Assembly: GCA_050952845.1 (NCBI GenBank)
Contig: JBMNLP010000001.1
Location: 1,364,001-1,428,000, forward strand
Direction of reading: 5' to 3'
DNA: 64,000 nt
Origin: JAGVSV01 sp050952845
Lineage (GTDB): Bacteria; Bacillota; Clostridia; Christensenellales; Aristaeellaceae
Part shown: in pieces, positions 41,800-51,410 of the stretch
Position numbering within the stretch: position 1 is the first letter of the stretch
Layout of the letters: the number at the start of each line of letters is the position of its first letter
Position numbers and translations under genes: made by a program
Notes under the pieces: model-generated
Told to the model about the DNA's origin: nothing
Database searches by the model: none
Seen by the model: only the letters and a program-made list of their open reading frames with translations

Positions 41800-42829
41800 A
41801 AAGCACCTCCTCTAAAGCAGCGAGCAGCTTAAGGTTGTTGTCCCTTGCTTGAATACCGATGCGGATGAAAAGGCTGGAAAGCCCGGTATAATTGCCGCAG
41901 TCCCGAACCAGGATGCCTTTTTCAAGCAGGGGCTGAAACAATGGCTGTTCGCTTTTGAACAGCAGGTAGTTTGCTTCTCCCGGAAACACCTTCAGCCCCA
42001 AGGCTTGCAGCTCTTTTTGCATAAACACACGCTCTTTTTGAACATAAGCGCGTGTTTTTTTTACCCAGTCCGCAGCTTTTAAAGAGGCTAAGCCCGCCGC
42101 CTGGGCGGGGCCCGACACGCTCCAGGTGGCGCCAAAAGCCGCGATGGCTTCAAGCAGGGTATGATCAGCAGAAAGCAGATAGCCCAGGCGCAAGCCTGCC
42201 ATGGCATACATTTTGGTAAAAGCCCGCAGAATCAGCAGGTTGGGGTGCTTGTCCATCAAGGAGATCATGGACCTGCCGGATGTAAAATCGAGAAAGCATT
42301 CGTCCAGCACTAAATAGGCTCCCACCTGCTGGCAGCACCGGGCAATTTCCCGCAACAGATCAAGGGGAATCAGCCTGCCCGTCGGATTGTTGGGGCTGCA
42401 CAGGAAAACCAGGCGCATGTCCGCTGTGATGGCAGCCAGGATGGTTTCATCCACATCGAAAAGGTTATCCTCTTTTAGCAGGTGCTCGGATGCATGGCCG
42501 GCATAAGCGTACACCCCCCGCTCATACTCGGAAAAGGTGGGGGCAGCAACCAGGGCTTTCGCCGGCCTGAAATAAGCGCAGATGCGATAGATCAGATCGG
42601 CTGCGCCATTGCCGCATAATACCTGACCTGCGGCAATGCCATGATGGGCAGCAATGGCTTGCCTCAGCTCCCGGCAACGGGCATCCGGGTAGCGCTGAAA
42701 GCTGTCTAAATTGTCTACCAGGGCTTCTTTTAAACCCGGCGGATAGCCCAAAGGGTTGATGTTGGCCGAAAAATCTAAAACAGGCTGGCTGTGGGCATAG
42801 ATATCCCCGCCGTGGTCATAGCGTTGCAT
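41792..42829 (-). CDS. cobD: Threonine-phosphate decarboxylase CobD (PLP aminotransferase fold)
   Basis: 345 residues, class I/II aminotransferase fold. Makes aminopropanol phosphate from threonine phosphate for the cobalamin side chain. N-terminal DFSANINPLGYP, CSPNNPTGRLI and the PLP lysine in RAFTKMYAMAGLRLGYL are visible; a final Arg in SLFIRIGI binds carboxylate. Histidinol-phosphate aminotransferase is the close alternative, but the position between cbiB and cbiP settles it. Short overlaps on both sides show operon transcription. Confidence 0.92.
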   Translation of the reverse strand: MQRYDHGGDIYAHSQPVLDFSANINPLGYPPGLKEALVDNLDSFQRYPDARCRELRQAIAAHHGIAAGQVLCGNGAADLIYRICAYFRPAKALVAAPTFSEYERGVYAYAGHASEHLLKEDNLFDVDETILAAITADMRLVFLCSPNNPTGRLIPLDLLREIARCCQQVGAYLVLDECFLDFTSGRSMISLMDKHPNLLILRAFTKMYAMAGLRLGYLLSADHTLLEAIAAFGATWSVSGPAQAAGLASLKAADWVKKTRAYVQKERVFMQKELQALGLKVFPGEANYLLFKSEQPLFQPLLEKGILVRDCGNYTGLSSLFIRIGIQARDNNLKLLAALEEVLYG

Positions 42830-43781
42830 ACAGAATACCTCTTAGCAGGATGGATAATAAAAACAGCAACAGGCTGGTCACGAACAGCATTTTATGCGCC
42901 CGCCGGATGTCCTGGGCTTCAATGGGTCTGGCTGCATCCCCGATGGTAGGCTTATGGTGCAGTTTGCCAGCATACCAGGCATCGCCAGCCAGCTGCACAC
43001 CCAGGGCGCCTGCCATCACCGCTTCTGTCTGGGCGGAGTTGGGGCTGGCGTGCTTGTGCCTGTCCCGGCGCCAGATGCGCCATGCGTTTTGAGCGGACAG
43101 GCCGCATAAAGGGCAGGTTAGCATCATCACCAGGGCGCAGATGCGGGCGGGGATGTAGTTCAACACATCGTCCAGCCGGGCGGCGCAGCGGCCAAACTGC
43201 TCATAGCGCTGGTTGCGGTAACCCACCATGGAGTCCATGGTGTTGACTGCCTTGTACACACAGCCCAGGGCAGCGCCACCCAGGGTGATATACAGCAAAG
43301 GCGCAGCAACGCCATCGGCTGTATTTTCGGCTACGGTTTCCACTGCTGCCCGCGCGATGCCCGCATCGTCTAAGGCTGCGGTATCCCTCCCCACAATCCA
43401 GGACAACGCTGCCCTTGCCTCTTTCACATTCTGATTTTTCAAGGCGTCATACACGGGCATGCTCTCGTCCCGCAGGCTTTTAGATGCCAGCAGCTGCCAG
43501 CACAGCAGGCTTTCAAGTGCCAGAAAAAGCCAGGGCGATATGCGCCAGGAAACAGCCAACATCAAGGCGGGAATGCCCCCGCATAGCAACAATACGGCTA
43601 CCACCAGCAGCTTGCCTGACAGGCGCTTGTTGCTCATAGAATACAGCTTCTTTTCCAGATACGCAATCACCCTGCCAAACCATTTGATGAGGTGAGGCCA
43701 ACCCTTAGGATCTCCCAAAATGGCATCCAGCACAACGCCCATGACCAAAGCCAGGGTTGAGAAAAACACCAGTTCATCCAT
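42816..43781 (-). CDS. cbiB: Adenosylcobinamide-phosphate synthase CbiB
   Basis: 321 residues from ATG 43781 (GAGG upstream). Polytopic membrane enzyme joining aminopropanol phosphate to cobyric acid. Family motifs: ILGDPKGWPHLIKWFGRVI at the N-terminus, VETVAENTADGVAAPLLY in the middle and CAARLDDVLNYIPARI. It overlaps cbiD by 8 bases and cobD by 14. Works directly with CobD, encoded next. Confidence 0.95.
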   Translation of the reverse strand: MDELVFFSTLALVMGVVLDAILGDPKGWPHLIKWFGRVIAYLEKKLYSMSNKRLSGKLLVVAVLLLCGGIPALMLAVSWRISPWLFLALESLLCWQLLASKSLRDESMPVYDALKNQNVKEARAALSWIVGRDTAALDDAGIARAAVETVAENTADGVAAPLLYITLGGAALGCVYKAVNTMDSMVGYRNQRYEQFGRCAARLDDVLNYIPARICALVMMLTCPLCGLSAQNAWRIWRRDRHKHASPNSAQTEAVMAGALGVQLAGDAWYAGKLHHKPTIGDAARPIEAQDIRRAHKMLFVTSLLLFLLSILLRGILYATL

Positions 43782-44919
43782 GTTTTTCCTCACCTTCTGC
43801 TTTCCAGTTCGCCATCAAGCGCTGTGCATTGTCGCTTTCCATCAGGATGCCCTGAAAGAACGCATCCGAAGTAAAGCAAATAAAGCCAAGTTCCACCTCA
43901 TCCGGCACCATTCTGTTCAAGGCACTCAGTATGCGGTGTTTCAATGCGTTCATGGTTTCGGTCAAGCATTTTGCCTTATGCAGCACATGGAGAGCGGCGT
44001 CTGTCGTAGCGCATTGAAGCAGCGCTTGCAAAACAGGCAGTGCAACCCCGGCTTCAATGCCGCAAGCGGCCAGGGCTTCCATGCGCCCATCGCCGAAGCT
44101 TGAGTGGGTATTCGACATCCCGATGCCCAATTTGACCAGCTTGCCAATGTGCCCCACCAGCAAGATCTGCCTGAAACCCTTTTCAACCGCCGCTTCCAAA
44201 GCTAAGCCGATAAAATTGCTGCATAGCACTAAGTGTTCGACATCCAACCCCAGCACCTCCCGGGAGAATGTTTCCCCATAGTTGCCCGGGGAGAGCAACA
44301 CAGCCTTGGCGCCGGATGCCGCCAGCACATTAAGTTCAAGCCGGATGGTATCCGCCAAGGCATCGTTGCTCATGGGTTCGACAATGCCGGTGGTGCCGAT
44401 GATGGAAAGCCCGCCTTCAATGCCTAAACGAGGGTTGAAGGTCTTTTTCGCCAATTCCTCTCCGCCGGGAATAGAAATCACCACCCGGAAACCGCCTTGA
44501 TAGCCGTATTCTGCCGCCATGCCCTGACAGGCATCGCGAATCATCTGCCGTGGAACCGTGTTGATGGCGGCTTGTCCCACCGGTTGATTCAACCCCAGCT
44601 TCGTCACCCGGCCAATGCCCTCTCCCCCGTCAATCAGGATATCGCCTTCTCTCCTTGTCACCCTGGCATACACCAGCACGCCGTTGGTGATATCCGGGTC
44701 ATCTCCGCTGTCTTTTCGGATGGCACAAACAGCGCTGTCCCCTTCAAGCGCCCAGTCTTCCACATCCAGGTTAAGCGGGATGCCTTTGGGCGTCATCAGC
44801 CCAACCGAAGCGGGCGCTTTACCCGTCAGCAGCAGCTGGGCAGCCGCTTTAGCTGCTCCCGCCGCGCAGGAGCCGGTGGTATACCCGCTGCGCAGTTTTT
44901 TTCTTCCTGTACTGCCCAT
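43774..44919 (-). CDS. cbiD: Cobalt-precorrin-5B C1-methyltransferase CbiD
   Basis: 381 residues. Oxygen-independent pathway methyltransferase acting on the deacylated ring. The N-terminal signature LRSGYTTGSCAAGAAKAA and the central IGTTGIVEPMSNDALADTI are typical, as is GHIGKLVKLGIGMSNTHSSFG. Marks the anaerobic route. Starts 17 bases after cbiC. Confidence 0.96.
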   Translation of the reverse strand: MGSTGRKKLRSGYTTGSCAAGAAKAAAQLLLTGKAPASVGLMTPKGIPLNLDVEDWALEGDSAVCAIRKDSGDDPDITNGVLVYARVTRREGDILIDGGEGIGRVTKLGLNQPVGQAAINTVPRQMIRDACQGMAAEYGYQGGFRVVISIPGGEELAKKTFNPRLGIEGGLSIIGTTGIVEPMSNDALADTIRLELNVLAASGAKAVLLSPGNYGETFSREVLGLDVEHLVLCSNFIGLALEAAVEKGFRQILLVGHIGKLVKLGIGMSNTHSSFGDGRMEALAACGIEAGVALPVLQALLQCATTDAALHVLHKAKCLTETMNALKHRILSALNRMVPDEVELGFICFTSDAFFQGILMESDNAQRLMANWKAEGEEKHG

Positions 44920-44935
44920 TTGTTCTACTTCTGCC

Positions 44936-45568
44936 CTATTCCCTGTCTATCATGTACAGCAGGGCGTTCACAATGGCAGCCGCCACATTGCTGCCTCCTT
45001 TGCGCCCCATCGACAAAATGCAGGGCGCAGGGCTCTGCCGGATCAATTCCTTGGACTGGATAACATTTACAAAACCCACGGGCACACCGATGATAAACGC
45101 AGGACTTAAAGCACCTACTTCCATCATCTCATGCAGCGCTAAAAGGGCTGTGGGCGCATTGCCAATCACAAAGCCTAATGGACCGGGCAGCTTTGCCGCT
45201 TTCATCATAGCCTCCCGGGAGCGGGTGGTGCCATTGGCTTGGGCTGCCTGGGTGACCTCCTCATCGGCAATCAGGCATTGAACCTGTCCACCCATTTTAG
45301 CCAGCGTTCTTTTATTGATGCCCGCCATAGCCATGGTGGTGTCTGTGACCAGGGTGATGCCTTTACGCAGGGCATCCTGGGCATGAACGACTACGCCGGG
45401 TGAGAAATACAGGCTGTCTACATAATCAAAATCCGCTGTGGTGTGAATCACCCGCTTGATAATGGGCGCCAGCTCGGGATCCAGGGCGCGGTTTAGCTCC
45501 TGGGTGATGATTTCAAAGCTGCGCTTTTCGATTTCCTGGGGCGGGATATGCTCAATTTGTTGCGGCAT
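44936..45568 (-). CDS. cbiC: Cobalt-precorrin-8 methylmutase CbiC
   Basis: 210 residues from ATG 45568, which has AAGGAG seven bases upstream; ten further codons precede it in frame without support. The catalytic His is in VIHTTADFDY, and SMGRKGGSNVAAAIVNALL is the conserved C-terminus. Moves the C11 methyl to C12 to give cobyrinic acid. Overlaps the fused cbiJ-E-T gene by 17 bases. Confidence 0.95.
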   Translation of the reverse strand: MPQQIEHIPPQEIEKRSFEIITQELNRALDPELAPIIKRVIHTTADFDYVDSLYFSPGVVVHAQDALRKGITLVTDTTMAMAGINKRTLAKMGGQVQCLIADEEVTQAAQANGTTRSREAMMKAAKLPGPLGFVIGNAPTALLALHEMMEVGALSPAFIIGVPVGFVNVIQSKELIRQSPAPCILSMGRKGGSNVAAAIVNALLYMIDRE

Positions 45569-47561
45569 CGCTTGCTTGCTCCTTTTTTGGTCGGGCATGC
45601 TGACAGGTAACGATCATCACCGGGTTCTGTGCTGTCATCAGGTGATAATCTCCTGTTTCACGGGCTTTGGATACCTGCAGCTGCACCATCTCCACCTGTT
45701 CAAAATCCTGGAGCTTCAAACACCGCAAAGTTTCTGCAACGGATTCCAGGGCGATCAAGGTGATGACGATGCGAACAGCGGGGTTTTTTTCTGTCAGCAT
45801 GCGCAGAATGGCTTCTATTTGACCGCTGCTGCCGCCGACGAACGCGTGGGTGGGGGCAGGCAAGCCTGCGCAGGCATTGGGCGCCCAGCCTTCTATGACT
45901 TTCAGGTTGTAACAGGCATGCCGCATAGCATTTTTTCTGGTGAGTGTGCAGGCGTCTTCTCTGCCTTCAATGGCATACACTCTGCCTTCCGGGCAAGCCT
46001 TGGCCAGCTCTATGGACACCGATCCTGTACCGGCTCCCACGTCATATATGACGGCATCCAGAGGCAGTTGCAGTTTAGCAATGGAAACAGCCCTTACCTC
46101 GGCTTTGGTCATGGGGATGGTCTTGTCGCCCGTTTGCCTGAAAAACGCTTCGTCGGACAGATGGGGGCTGCCCGATATCCTGGCGTTTTGATTGTGCACC
46201 AGCACCGCGCTGAGGGCATCGAAATGATCGTCTTTCAATTCGTCAGCGCTGCCCGTGGTGATGCGCTCGTCAGGATAGCTGAGCCTTTCACCAACATGCA
46301 GCCGGGCATCCCCTAAGCCCGCCTCGCACAACCGCCGGCACAGCGCTTGTACACCGTCCTCACCGCCCACCAGCGCAAAAACTTTAGCATAAAGCGAAAC
46401 AGCCATAGCAATGTCCGCGTCCCGGCCATGCAGGGAAACAACATTCGCATCGTCCCATGGAGTTTGCACTTTTGAGCACAGGGCTTGCAGGGAACTGATA
46501 CCGGGGTGGAGAATCACTTGATATTTCTCAAGAAGGGGCAGCAGTTTCTTTGCACCGGAATAAAAGCCCACATCCCCTGAAAACAACACCGCCGGATGGA
46601 GATAACCAGGATGCGCTTCTAAAAAGGCATGAATTTCCGCCGGAACGATGCTGGTAAACCCGGGCTTTTGCATCTGTGCCGCTTCTATCAGGCGGGGTGC
46701 GCCGATGAGGCAATCCGCCTGTTGCAGGGCTGCCCGGGCCTGTCCTGTCAAGCCTTCCAAGCTGCCCATGCCCATACCGATGAGGTGAACAACAGGCTTT
46801 GGCTGTAGTTGAAAACGCTCTTGAATATGCTGGACGACTTCTTCCAGGCTTTTCCCCGGCACCTGGGGCGATCTGCCCACGAGCACCACTTGGACTCCTT
46901 CTGCCCGGGCGGCGTTTAACTTTTCCTGTAGGCCGCCGGCGTTGCCTGATTCCTTGGTCACCAGATGCTGGATTTGCAAATCCCTGATCATGGTCCGGTT
47001 CATCGCTTCGCTGAAAGGCCCCTGCATGGCAATAATATGTTGCGGTGCAATGCCCTGGGCAGCGCAGGCTGCCAAGGCTTCCTGTGTGGGCAGCACCCGC
47101 ACAAAAACACGTTGCTGATATGCCGGTATGCTGGTGTAGGGCGCCAGCTCCTTGCTGCCAGTGGTAATCAGGATATTGCCCTGGCTGTTCTGCAAGCGCT
47201 GGGCAGCCTGGGCGATACAATCCACATAGGTGATGTCCTCCAGTGGTTGCATTGCCTCGCGCGACAGGCGCAAGCAAGGTGTATTTGTAGTCTGCGCTGC
47301 GCTGATGATGTTATCTGTCACCAACTGCGCATGGGGATGCGTGGCGTCCACCACCAGGGCAAATCGCTCTTTTTGAAACAAATCAGCCATGGCGGCTTCG
47401 TCCATACGGCCTGTTGAGATGCTTACGTTATCGCCCTTGGGCGAAAGGGCTTCCCCATACTCCGTAGCCACACAAACCAAGGTTTGAAGTTCGGTTGTGC
47501 TAAGATATTCTGTCAGCTTTCTGCCCTCGGTGGTGCCTGAGAACAAGCAAATATCATACAT
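45552..47561 (-). CDS. cbiJET: Fusion of precorrin-6A reductase (CbiJ), CbiE and CbiT
   Basis: 669 residues from ATG 47561. Residues 1-245 are CbiJ/CobK-like (LFSGTTEGRKLTEYL; VVDATHPHAQLVTDNI). Residues 255-460 form a tetrapyrrole methyltransferase (HLIGMGMGSLEGLTGQA, then FSGDVGFYSGAKKL), the CbiE part. Residues 470-669 form a Rossmann methyltransferase/decarboxylase, CbiT (VIYDVGAGTGSVSIELA, THAFVGGSSGQIEAILR). CbiET fusions are common; the extra CbiJ domain makes a three-step enzyme covering ring reduction, two methylations and decarboxylation. Overlaps cbiH by 8 bases. Confidence 0.93.
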   Translation of the reverse strand: MYDICLFSGTTEGRKLTEYLSTTELQTLVCVATEYGEALSPKGDNVSISTGRMDEAAMADLFQKERFALVVDATHPHAQLVTDNIISAAQTTNTPCLRLSREAMQPLEDITYVDCIAQAAQRLQNSQGNILITTGSKELAPYTSIPAYQQRVFVRVLPTQEALAACAAQGIAPQHIIAMQGPFSEAMNRTMIRDLQIQHLVTKESGNAGGLQEKLNAARAEGVQVVLVGRSPQVPGKSLEEVVQHIQERFQLQPKPVVHLIGMGMGSLEGLTGQARAALQQADCLIGAPRLIEAAQMQKPGFTSIVPAEIHAFLEAHPGYLHPAVLFSGDVGFYSGAKKLLPLLEKYQVILHPGISSLQALCSKVQTPWDDANVVSLHGRDADIAMAVSLYAKVFALVGGEDGVQALCRRLCEAGLGDARLHVGERLSYPDERITTGSADELKDDHFDALSAVLVHNQNARISGSPHLSDEAFFRQTGDKTIPMTKAEVRAVSIAKLQLPLDAVIYDVGAGTGSVSIELAKACPEGRVYAIEGREDACTLTRKNAMRHACYNLKVIEGWAPNACAGLPAPTHAFVGGSSGQIEAILRMLTEKNPAVRIVITLIALESVAETLRCLKLQDFEQVEMVQLQVSKARETGDYHLMTAQNPVMIVTCQHARPKKEQASDAATN

Positions 47562-48285
47562 CCCGGTATCCCCTCTCCGTGACCATCCAGCCATTCAGAA
47601 TTTGGGTATGGGCATTGCCAATGAACACCGTGGTAAACATATCAACCTCCATATCCTGAAGCTGAGCCAGGGTTGTTACTTGATGGTGCTGCCCTTCCCG
47701 GCTGATGTTGCGCACAATGCCGCAAACGGTTACCGAACTTTTATACTGCAGCAAAATTTGACAGGCGCGCTTCAAGTGATCCCTGCGTTTTTTGGAACCA
47801 GGGTTGTATAGCACCACGCACAGGTCGCCCAGTGCCGCCGCTTTCAGCCTGTTCTCAATGGCGTTCCAGGGCGTCAACAGATCGCTCAGGCTGATGACGG
47901 CAAAGTCATTGGTCAGCGGCGACCCCAACAAGGCGGCGCCAGTGGTGGCAGCGGTCAGGCCGGGGATCACCTCGATCTCGGGCGCAGCCTGTTCCCCCCG
48001 CAACTCAAAAGCAAGGCCAGCTAACCCATAGATGCCCGCATCCCCACTGCAGATGAGGGCGGTCAGGGTGCCGGCTTGCGCCCTTTCAAGGGCATGACGG
48101 CAGCGTTCCACTTCCCCGGTCATGGGGGTTTCGTAGTATTCTTTGTCCGGAAAATGCGGACGCACCAAGTCATTGTACACCTTATACCCCACGATGAGCG
48201 CGCACTTTTCCAGTATCTGAACAGCCCGGATGGTCATGTCCTCATACGCTCCGGGACCAATACCCACAACATACAATTTGCTCAA
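47554..48285 (-). CDS. cbiH: Precorrin-3B C17-methyltransferase CbiH
   Basis: 243 residues from a TTG start at 48285, seven bases behind GGGAGG and overlapping the cbiG stop as TTGA; an ATG five codons earlier coincides with that ribosome site. Typical tetrapyrrole methylase motifs: LYVVGIGPGAYEDMTIRA, ALICSGDAGIYGLAGLAFEL, EVIPGLTAATTGAALLG, VVLYNPGSKKRRDHL. Performs ring contraction in the anaerobic route. Confidence 0.94.
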   Translation of the reverse strand: MSKLYVVGIGPGAYEDMTIRAVQILEKCALIVGYKVYNDLVRPHFPDKEYYETPMTGEVERCRHALERAQAGTLTALICSGDAGIYGLAGLAFELRGEQAAPEIEVIPGLTAATTGAALLGSPLTNDFAVISLSDLLTPWNAIENRLKAAALGDLCVVLYNPGSKKRRDHLKRACQILLQYKSSVTVCGIVRNISREGQHHQVTTLAQLQDMEVDMFTTVFIGNAHTQILNGWMVTERGYRDV

Positions 48286-49301
48286 AACCGCACCTCCCAT
48301 GCATCTTCTGCCACTGCTACAGTGACGCCGTCTGCAGCTGTCTTTGATACGATCAGCTTTCCGCCCTGCATCAGGGCAGCGCGTTCGCAGACGTTGTCAA
48401 TGCCGACAGCGTGCCTGACGAATTCAGAGGCAGTAAACGCTCCGGGAAGCGCGCCCAATTGCTGGGCAGAATAAAATGCCAAAGGAATGTTCCAGATTTT
48501 GCAAAAGGCAATAAGCCCCGCTTCCTCTTGCTTGATGTCAATGGTAGCCGCTTGTTTGATACCCCGAATATCTAACCTGTGTTTGTCAAAAACCACTCGT
48601 ACCGCATCTTCAATCTGGTTTGTTGAAATGCCTTTCCGGCAGCCGATGCCCAGCGTCAGAGCCTTGGGGATCAGGCGCAGCGTTCGCGGGTAGGGTTCGT
48701 GCGTGAAAACAGAAAAAGCAATGCCCACTTGCCCTTTATCCGATAAAATAAGCCCTGGCGGCAACGCGCCGACAACCTGGGCATCTGACTGCATCGGGAC
48801 ATCCCCTTCCAAAATCGCAGCCGAAACCTCCTTAGCTGCCTTCATACAGCTGATCACAAAGCCTTGTTGCTGCGCCCATTCATCCACCGCAAAGCGCTGG
48901 CTGATATCGGTGGCGGTGGTAATGACGGGCAAGGCATCGATGCCATGGGCAATTTGCCTGGCTAAACGGTTGCCTCCGCCAATGTGACCAGAGAGCAGGC
49001 TGATGGCAAATTGACCTGTCACATCCACACAGATCACCGCCGGATCGGCGGTTTTGTCCTTCACAAACGGCGCAATAGCGCGCACTGCCACCCCTGCTGC
49101 TGCAATGAAGATGAGGGCATCCGCCTGCTGCCACAGCGCCTCTAAGGTTTTTTCCAGGTTGGCGTTCAGGGGTTCCACGCCCTCCGCTAAAAACCGCTCC
49201 GGTGCAAGGATGTTGCAATGCCAATTTGGTGCGAGGCAATCTTTGATCCTTAAGCTGGTGTGCACTCCCTGGCGGGTATAGGTGAACAGATAGGCTTTCA
49301 T
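48282..49301 (-). CDS. cbiG: Cobalt-precorrin-5A hydrolase CbiG
   Basis: 339 residues. Opens the delta-lactone and releases acetaldehyde. The N-terminal FIAAAGVAVRAIAPFVKDK and SGHIGGGNRLARQIA motifs and the C-terminal GIGCRKGISTNQIEDAVR are diagnostic. ATG 49301 overlaps the cbiF stop as ATGA. No fusion to CbiH or CbiF here. Confidence 0.94.
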   Translation of the reverse strand: MKAYLFTYTRQGVHTSLRIKDCLAPNWHCNILAPERFLAEGVEPLNANLEKTLEALWQQADALIFIAAAGVAVRAIAPFVKDKTADPAVICVDVTGQFAISLLSGHIGGGNRLARQIAHGIDALPVITTATDISQRFAVDEWAQQQGFVISCMKAAKEVSAAILEGDVPMQSDAQVVGALPPGLILSDKGQVGIAFSVFTHEPYPRTLRLIPKALTLGIGCRKGISTNQIEDAVRVVFDKHRLDIRGIKQAATIDIKQEEAGLIAFCKIWNIPLAFYSAQQLGALPGAFTASEFVRHAVGIDNVCERAALMQGGKLIVSKTAADGVTVAVAEDAWEVRF

Positions 49302-50056
49302 AGCGTGTCCGCTTTCCGGCAGGCGGTGGAAAAGGAAGGGTCATACAGCCGGGATCGCTCATAGCTATCACCCAGAAAATCACCTACCAGAATCAAAGCT
49401 AAGTTGCTGATGCCCTGTTCTCTGGCTGTTTGTGCAAGGGTGGCTATGGTGCAGTGATGCACCTGTTCATCCGGCCAAGTCGCTTTATAGACGATGGCTG
49501 CCGGCGTATCGGGGGAGTAGCCGCCTTTGAGCAATTCCCGCTGGGTTTCCTCCAGCAACCCCGCTGATAAAAACAGCACCATGCTTGCCTGATGGCTTGC
49601 CAGAGATGCCAAGTTTTCCTTTTCCGGCACAAGGGTTCTGCCCGACATGCGTGAAATAATCACCGTTTGGGAAACGCCCGGCAGGGTATATTCTGTCTTG
49701 AGTGCCGCCGCTGCGCCGCAGAAAGAGCTCACCCCTGGGCAAACTTCATAAGGAATGCCCAGGGCATCCAGCGCATCAAATTGCTCCCGGACAGCGCCGT
49801 AGATGCTGCTGTCGCCTGTATGCAGGCGCACGGTTGTTAAATGATTCTCCTCCGCCTGCCGCATCACCTGGATGACCAGTTCCAGCGTCATTCTGGCGCT
49901 GTTATGCATCTGCGCATCGGGCTTTGCATATTCCAGCAGCTCCGGGTTGATCAAGGAGCCGGCATAGATAATGACATCGGCTTCGGAAAGCAATTTGGCG
50001 CCCCGTACGGTGATCAGATCCTTGGCTCCGCTGCCGGCACCTACAAAATGTACCAT
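49298..50056 (-). CDS. cbiF: Cobalt-precorrin-4 C11-methyltransferase CbiF
   Basis: 252 residues. SAM-dependent tetrapyrrole methylase with FVGAGSGAKDLITVRGAKLL, VRLHTGDSSIYGAVREQ, YEVCPGVSSFCGAAAALK and the YKATWPDEQV segment typical of CbiF/CobM. Five bases behind cbiA. Methylates C11 before CbiG acts. Confidence 0.95.
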   Translation of the reverse strand: MVHFVGAGSGAKDLITVRGAKLLSEADVIIYAGSLINPELLEYAKPDAQMHNSARMTLELVIQVMRQAEENHLTTVRLHTGDSSIYGAVREQFDALDALGIPYEVCPGVSSFCGAAAALKTEYTLPGVSQTVIISRMSGRTLVPEKENLASLASHQASMVLFLSAGLLEETQRELLKGGYSPDTPAAIVYKATWPDEQVHHCTIATLAQTAREQGISNLALILVGDFLGDSYERSRLYDPSFSTACRKADTL

Positions 50057-50060
50057 ATGA

Positions 50061-51410
50061 TCACTCCTTTTCCCGTTGATAGTTCAACGCTTGTTGGTAG
50101 AAATTCACAGCGAATTCAGGGTTTGCATACAGCGGAAGATGGGGAAAACCGGCATACAGCCTGTCCGTGCTGTGTACGCACTGCCAGGTTCGCCCTGAAG
50201 GTTTTTCTGCCACAAAGCCATTGCCATTGTCCGTGCAGTCGTAATAATGAAACGCATGCCCCCTGATGGATTGCCCCTGTTTGCACAGCAAATTGTCCTG
50301 TGTTGCGGTCAGGGTAACATAACCGAAGCGCTGCAATTTTCCGGCGTTGTAGCATTCCCCCGGCAAAAAGCCTACCATGGGATGATTATCAATGGATGCT
50401 GTCAGGTACATAAAGCCGCCACACTCAGCCATACAGGGCAGCCTGGCTTTCAGCGATTGTTTGATACTCTGACGCATGGACAGGTTATTCGACAGGGTTT
50501 CTGCATGCAGTTCCGGGTAACCGCCTCCCAGATACAAGGCATCGCACTCCGGTAGCTGCTGGTCGGTCAAAGGGCTAAAAGGAATGATCTCAGCCCCCAT
50601 GCTGTTTAGTAAATCCAAGTTATCCTGATAGTAAAAGCAAAAGGCGCTATCCTGGGCAATGGCGATGCGTATAGGCGGCATGGCATGCAAGGGAGGTTTT
50701 TGGCCTTTGAGGGCTGGCGCTGTGATGGCCAACTGCAGCAGCCCTTCCAGATTGATGCTGCTTTCTGCCTGCCTGGCGAGACGCTGCAGCTTATGATGAA
50801 TATCCTGGATGTCATCAGGCGTAACCAAGCCCAGGTGCCGGCTGTCAAAAGCCGCTTCAGGTATGTGGGGCAGGTAGCCTAAAACCTGTAACCTTTGGCT
50901 GAAATATTGCTCAATGGAAACCTTCAGCTGTTCATAGCTGCTCTTGGTTACCTGGTTGAGAATGACGCCCCTGATACAGCTGTCCGGCATGGCGTCAACA
51001 TACCCCTTCAACAATGCAATCAGGGAGTATGCCATGCCCCGGGCGTTCGCCACCAACACGGCAGGCGTTTGGGTGAGCCGGGCGATGCTGTGGCTGCTTT
51101 TTTCAGCGCTGTCAAAGGACCAGCCGTCATAATAACCCATCACCCCTTCTAAGATGGTCAGGTCCGCCTGCTCCCCATGGCGGGTTAGCAATGAAAGCAG
51201 GGTATTGTCATCGTAGAAGAACAAATCCAAGTTGGATCCTTTAGTGCCAATGATGCGTTGATGAAACAGAGGGTCCACATAATCAGGCCCGCACTTAAAT
51301 GCATGCAGCCTGAGTCCCCGGTTGACAAAGGCTTGCATGATCGCGCAGCTGACGGTGGTTTTACCACAACCGCTTTGCACACCAGCCAACAAAACACGGG
51401 GCAGGCTCAT
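50061..51410 (-). CDS. cbiA: Cobyrinate a,c-diamide synthase CbiA
   Basis: 449 residues. ATP-dependent amidation of side chains a and c using glutamine. P-loop GVQSGCGKTTVSCAIM, KCGPDYVDPLFHQ, and a complete glutaminase domain with nucleophile Cys in CMAECGGFMYL and a late His in GHAFHYYD. It shows what an intact amidotransferase half looks like beside the truncated CbiP. Start ATG 51410 overlaps the ABC ATPase stop as ATGA. Confidence 0.95.
   Translation of the reverse strand: MSLPRVLLAGVQSGCGKTTVSCAIMQAFVNRGLRLHAFKCGPDYVDPLFHQRIIGTKGSNLDLFFYDDNTLLSLLTRHGEQADLTILEGVMGYYDGWSFDSAEKSSHSIARLTQTPAVLVANARGMAYSLIALLKGYVDAMPDSCIRGVILNQVTKSSYEQLKVSIEQYFSQRLQVLGYLPHIPEAAFDSRHLGLVTPDDIQDIHHKLQRLARQAESSINLEGLLQLAITAPALKGQKPPLHAMPPIRIAIAQDSAFCFYYQDNLDLLNSMGAEIIPFSPLTDQQLPECDALYLGGGYPELHAETLSNNLSMRQSIKQSLKARLPCMAECGGFMYLTASIDNHPMVGFLPGECYNAGKLQRFGYVTLTATQDNLLCKQGQSIRGHAFHYYDCTDNGNGFVAEKPSGRTWQCVHSTDRLYAGFPHLPLYANPEFAVNFYQQALNYQREKE

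Noticed and set aside
42268..42288. ATGTAAAA resembling the TTTACAT motif
   Set aside because: Lies inside cobD and has no -10 box at 30 bases, so it is treated as chance.
46528..47277. 249-codon frame on the minus strand inside the cbiJET fusion
   Set aside because: Same strand, shifted frame; the three-domain protein is continuous in the main frame, so this is a shadow.
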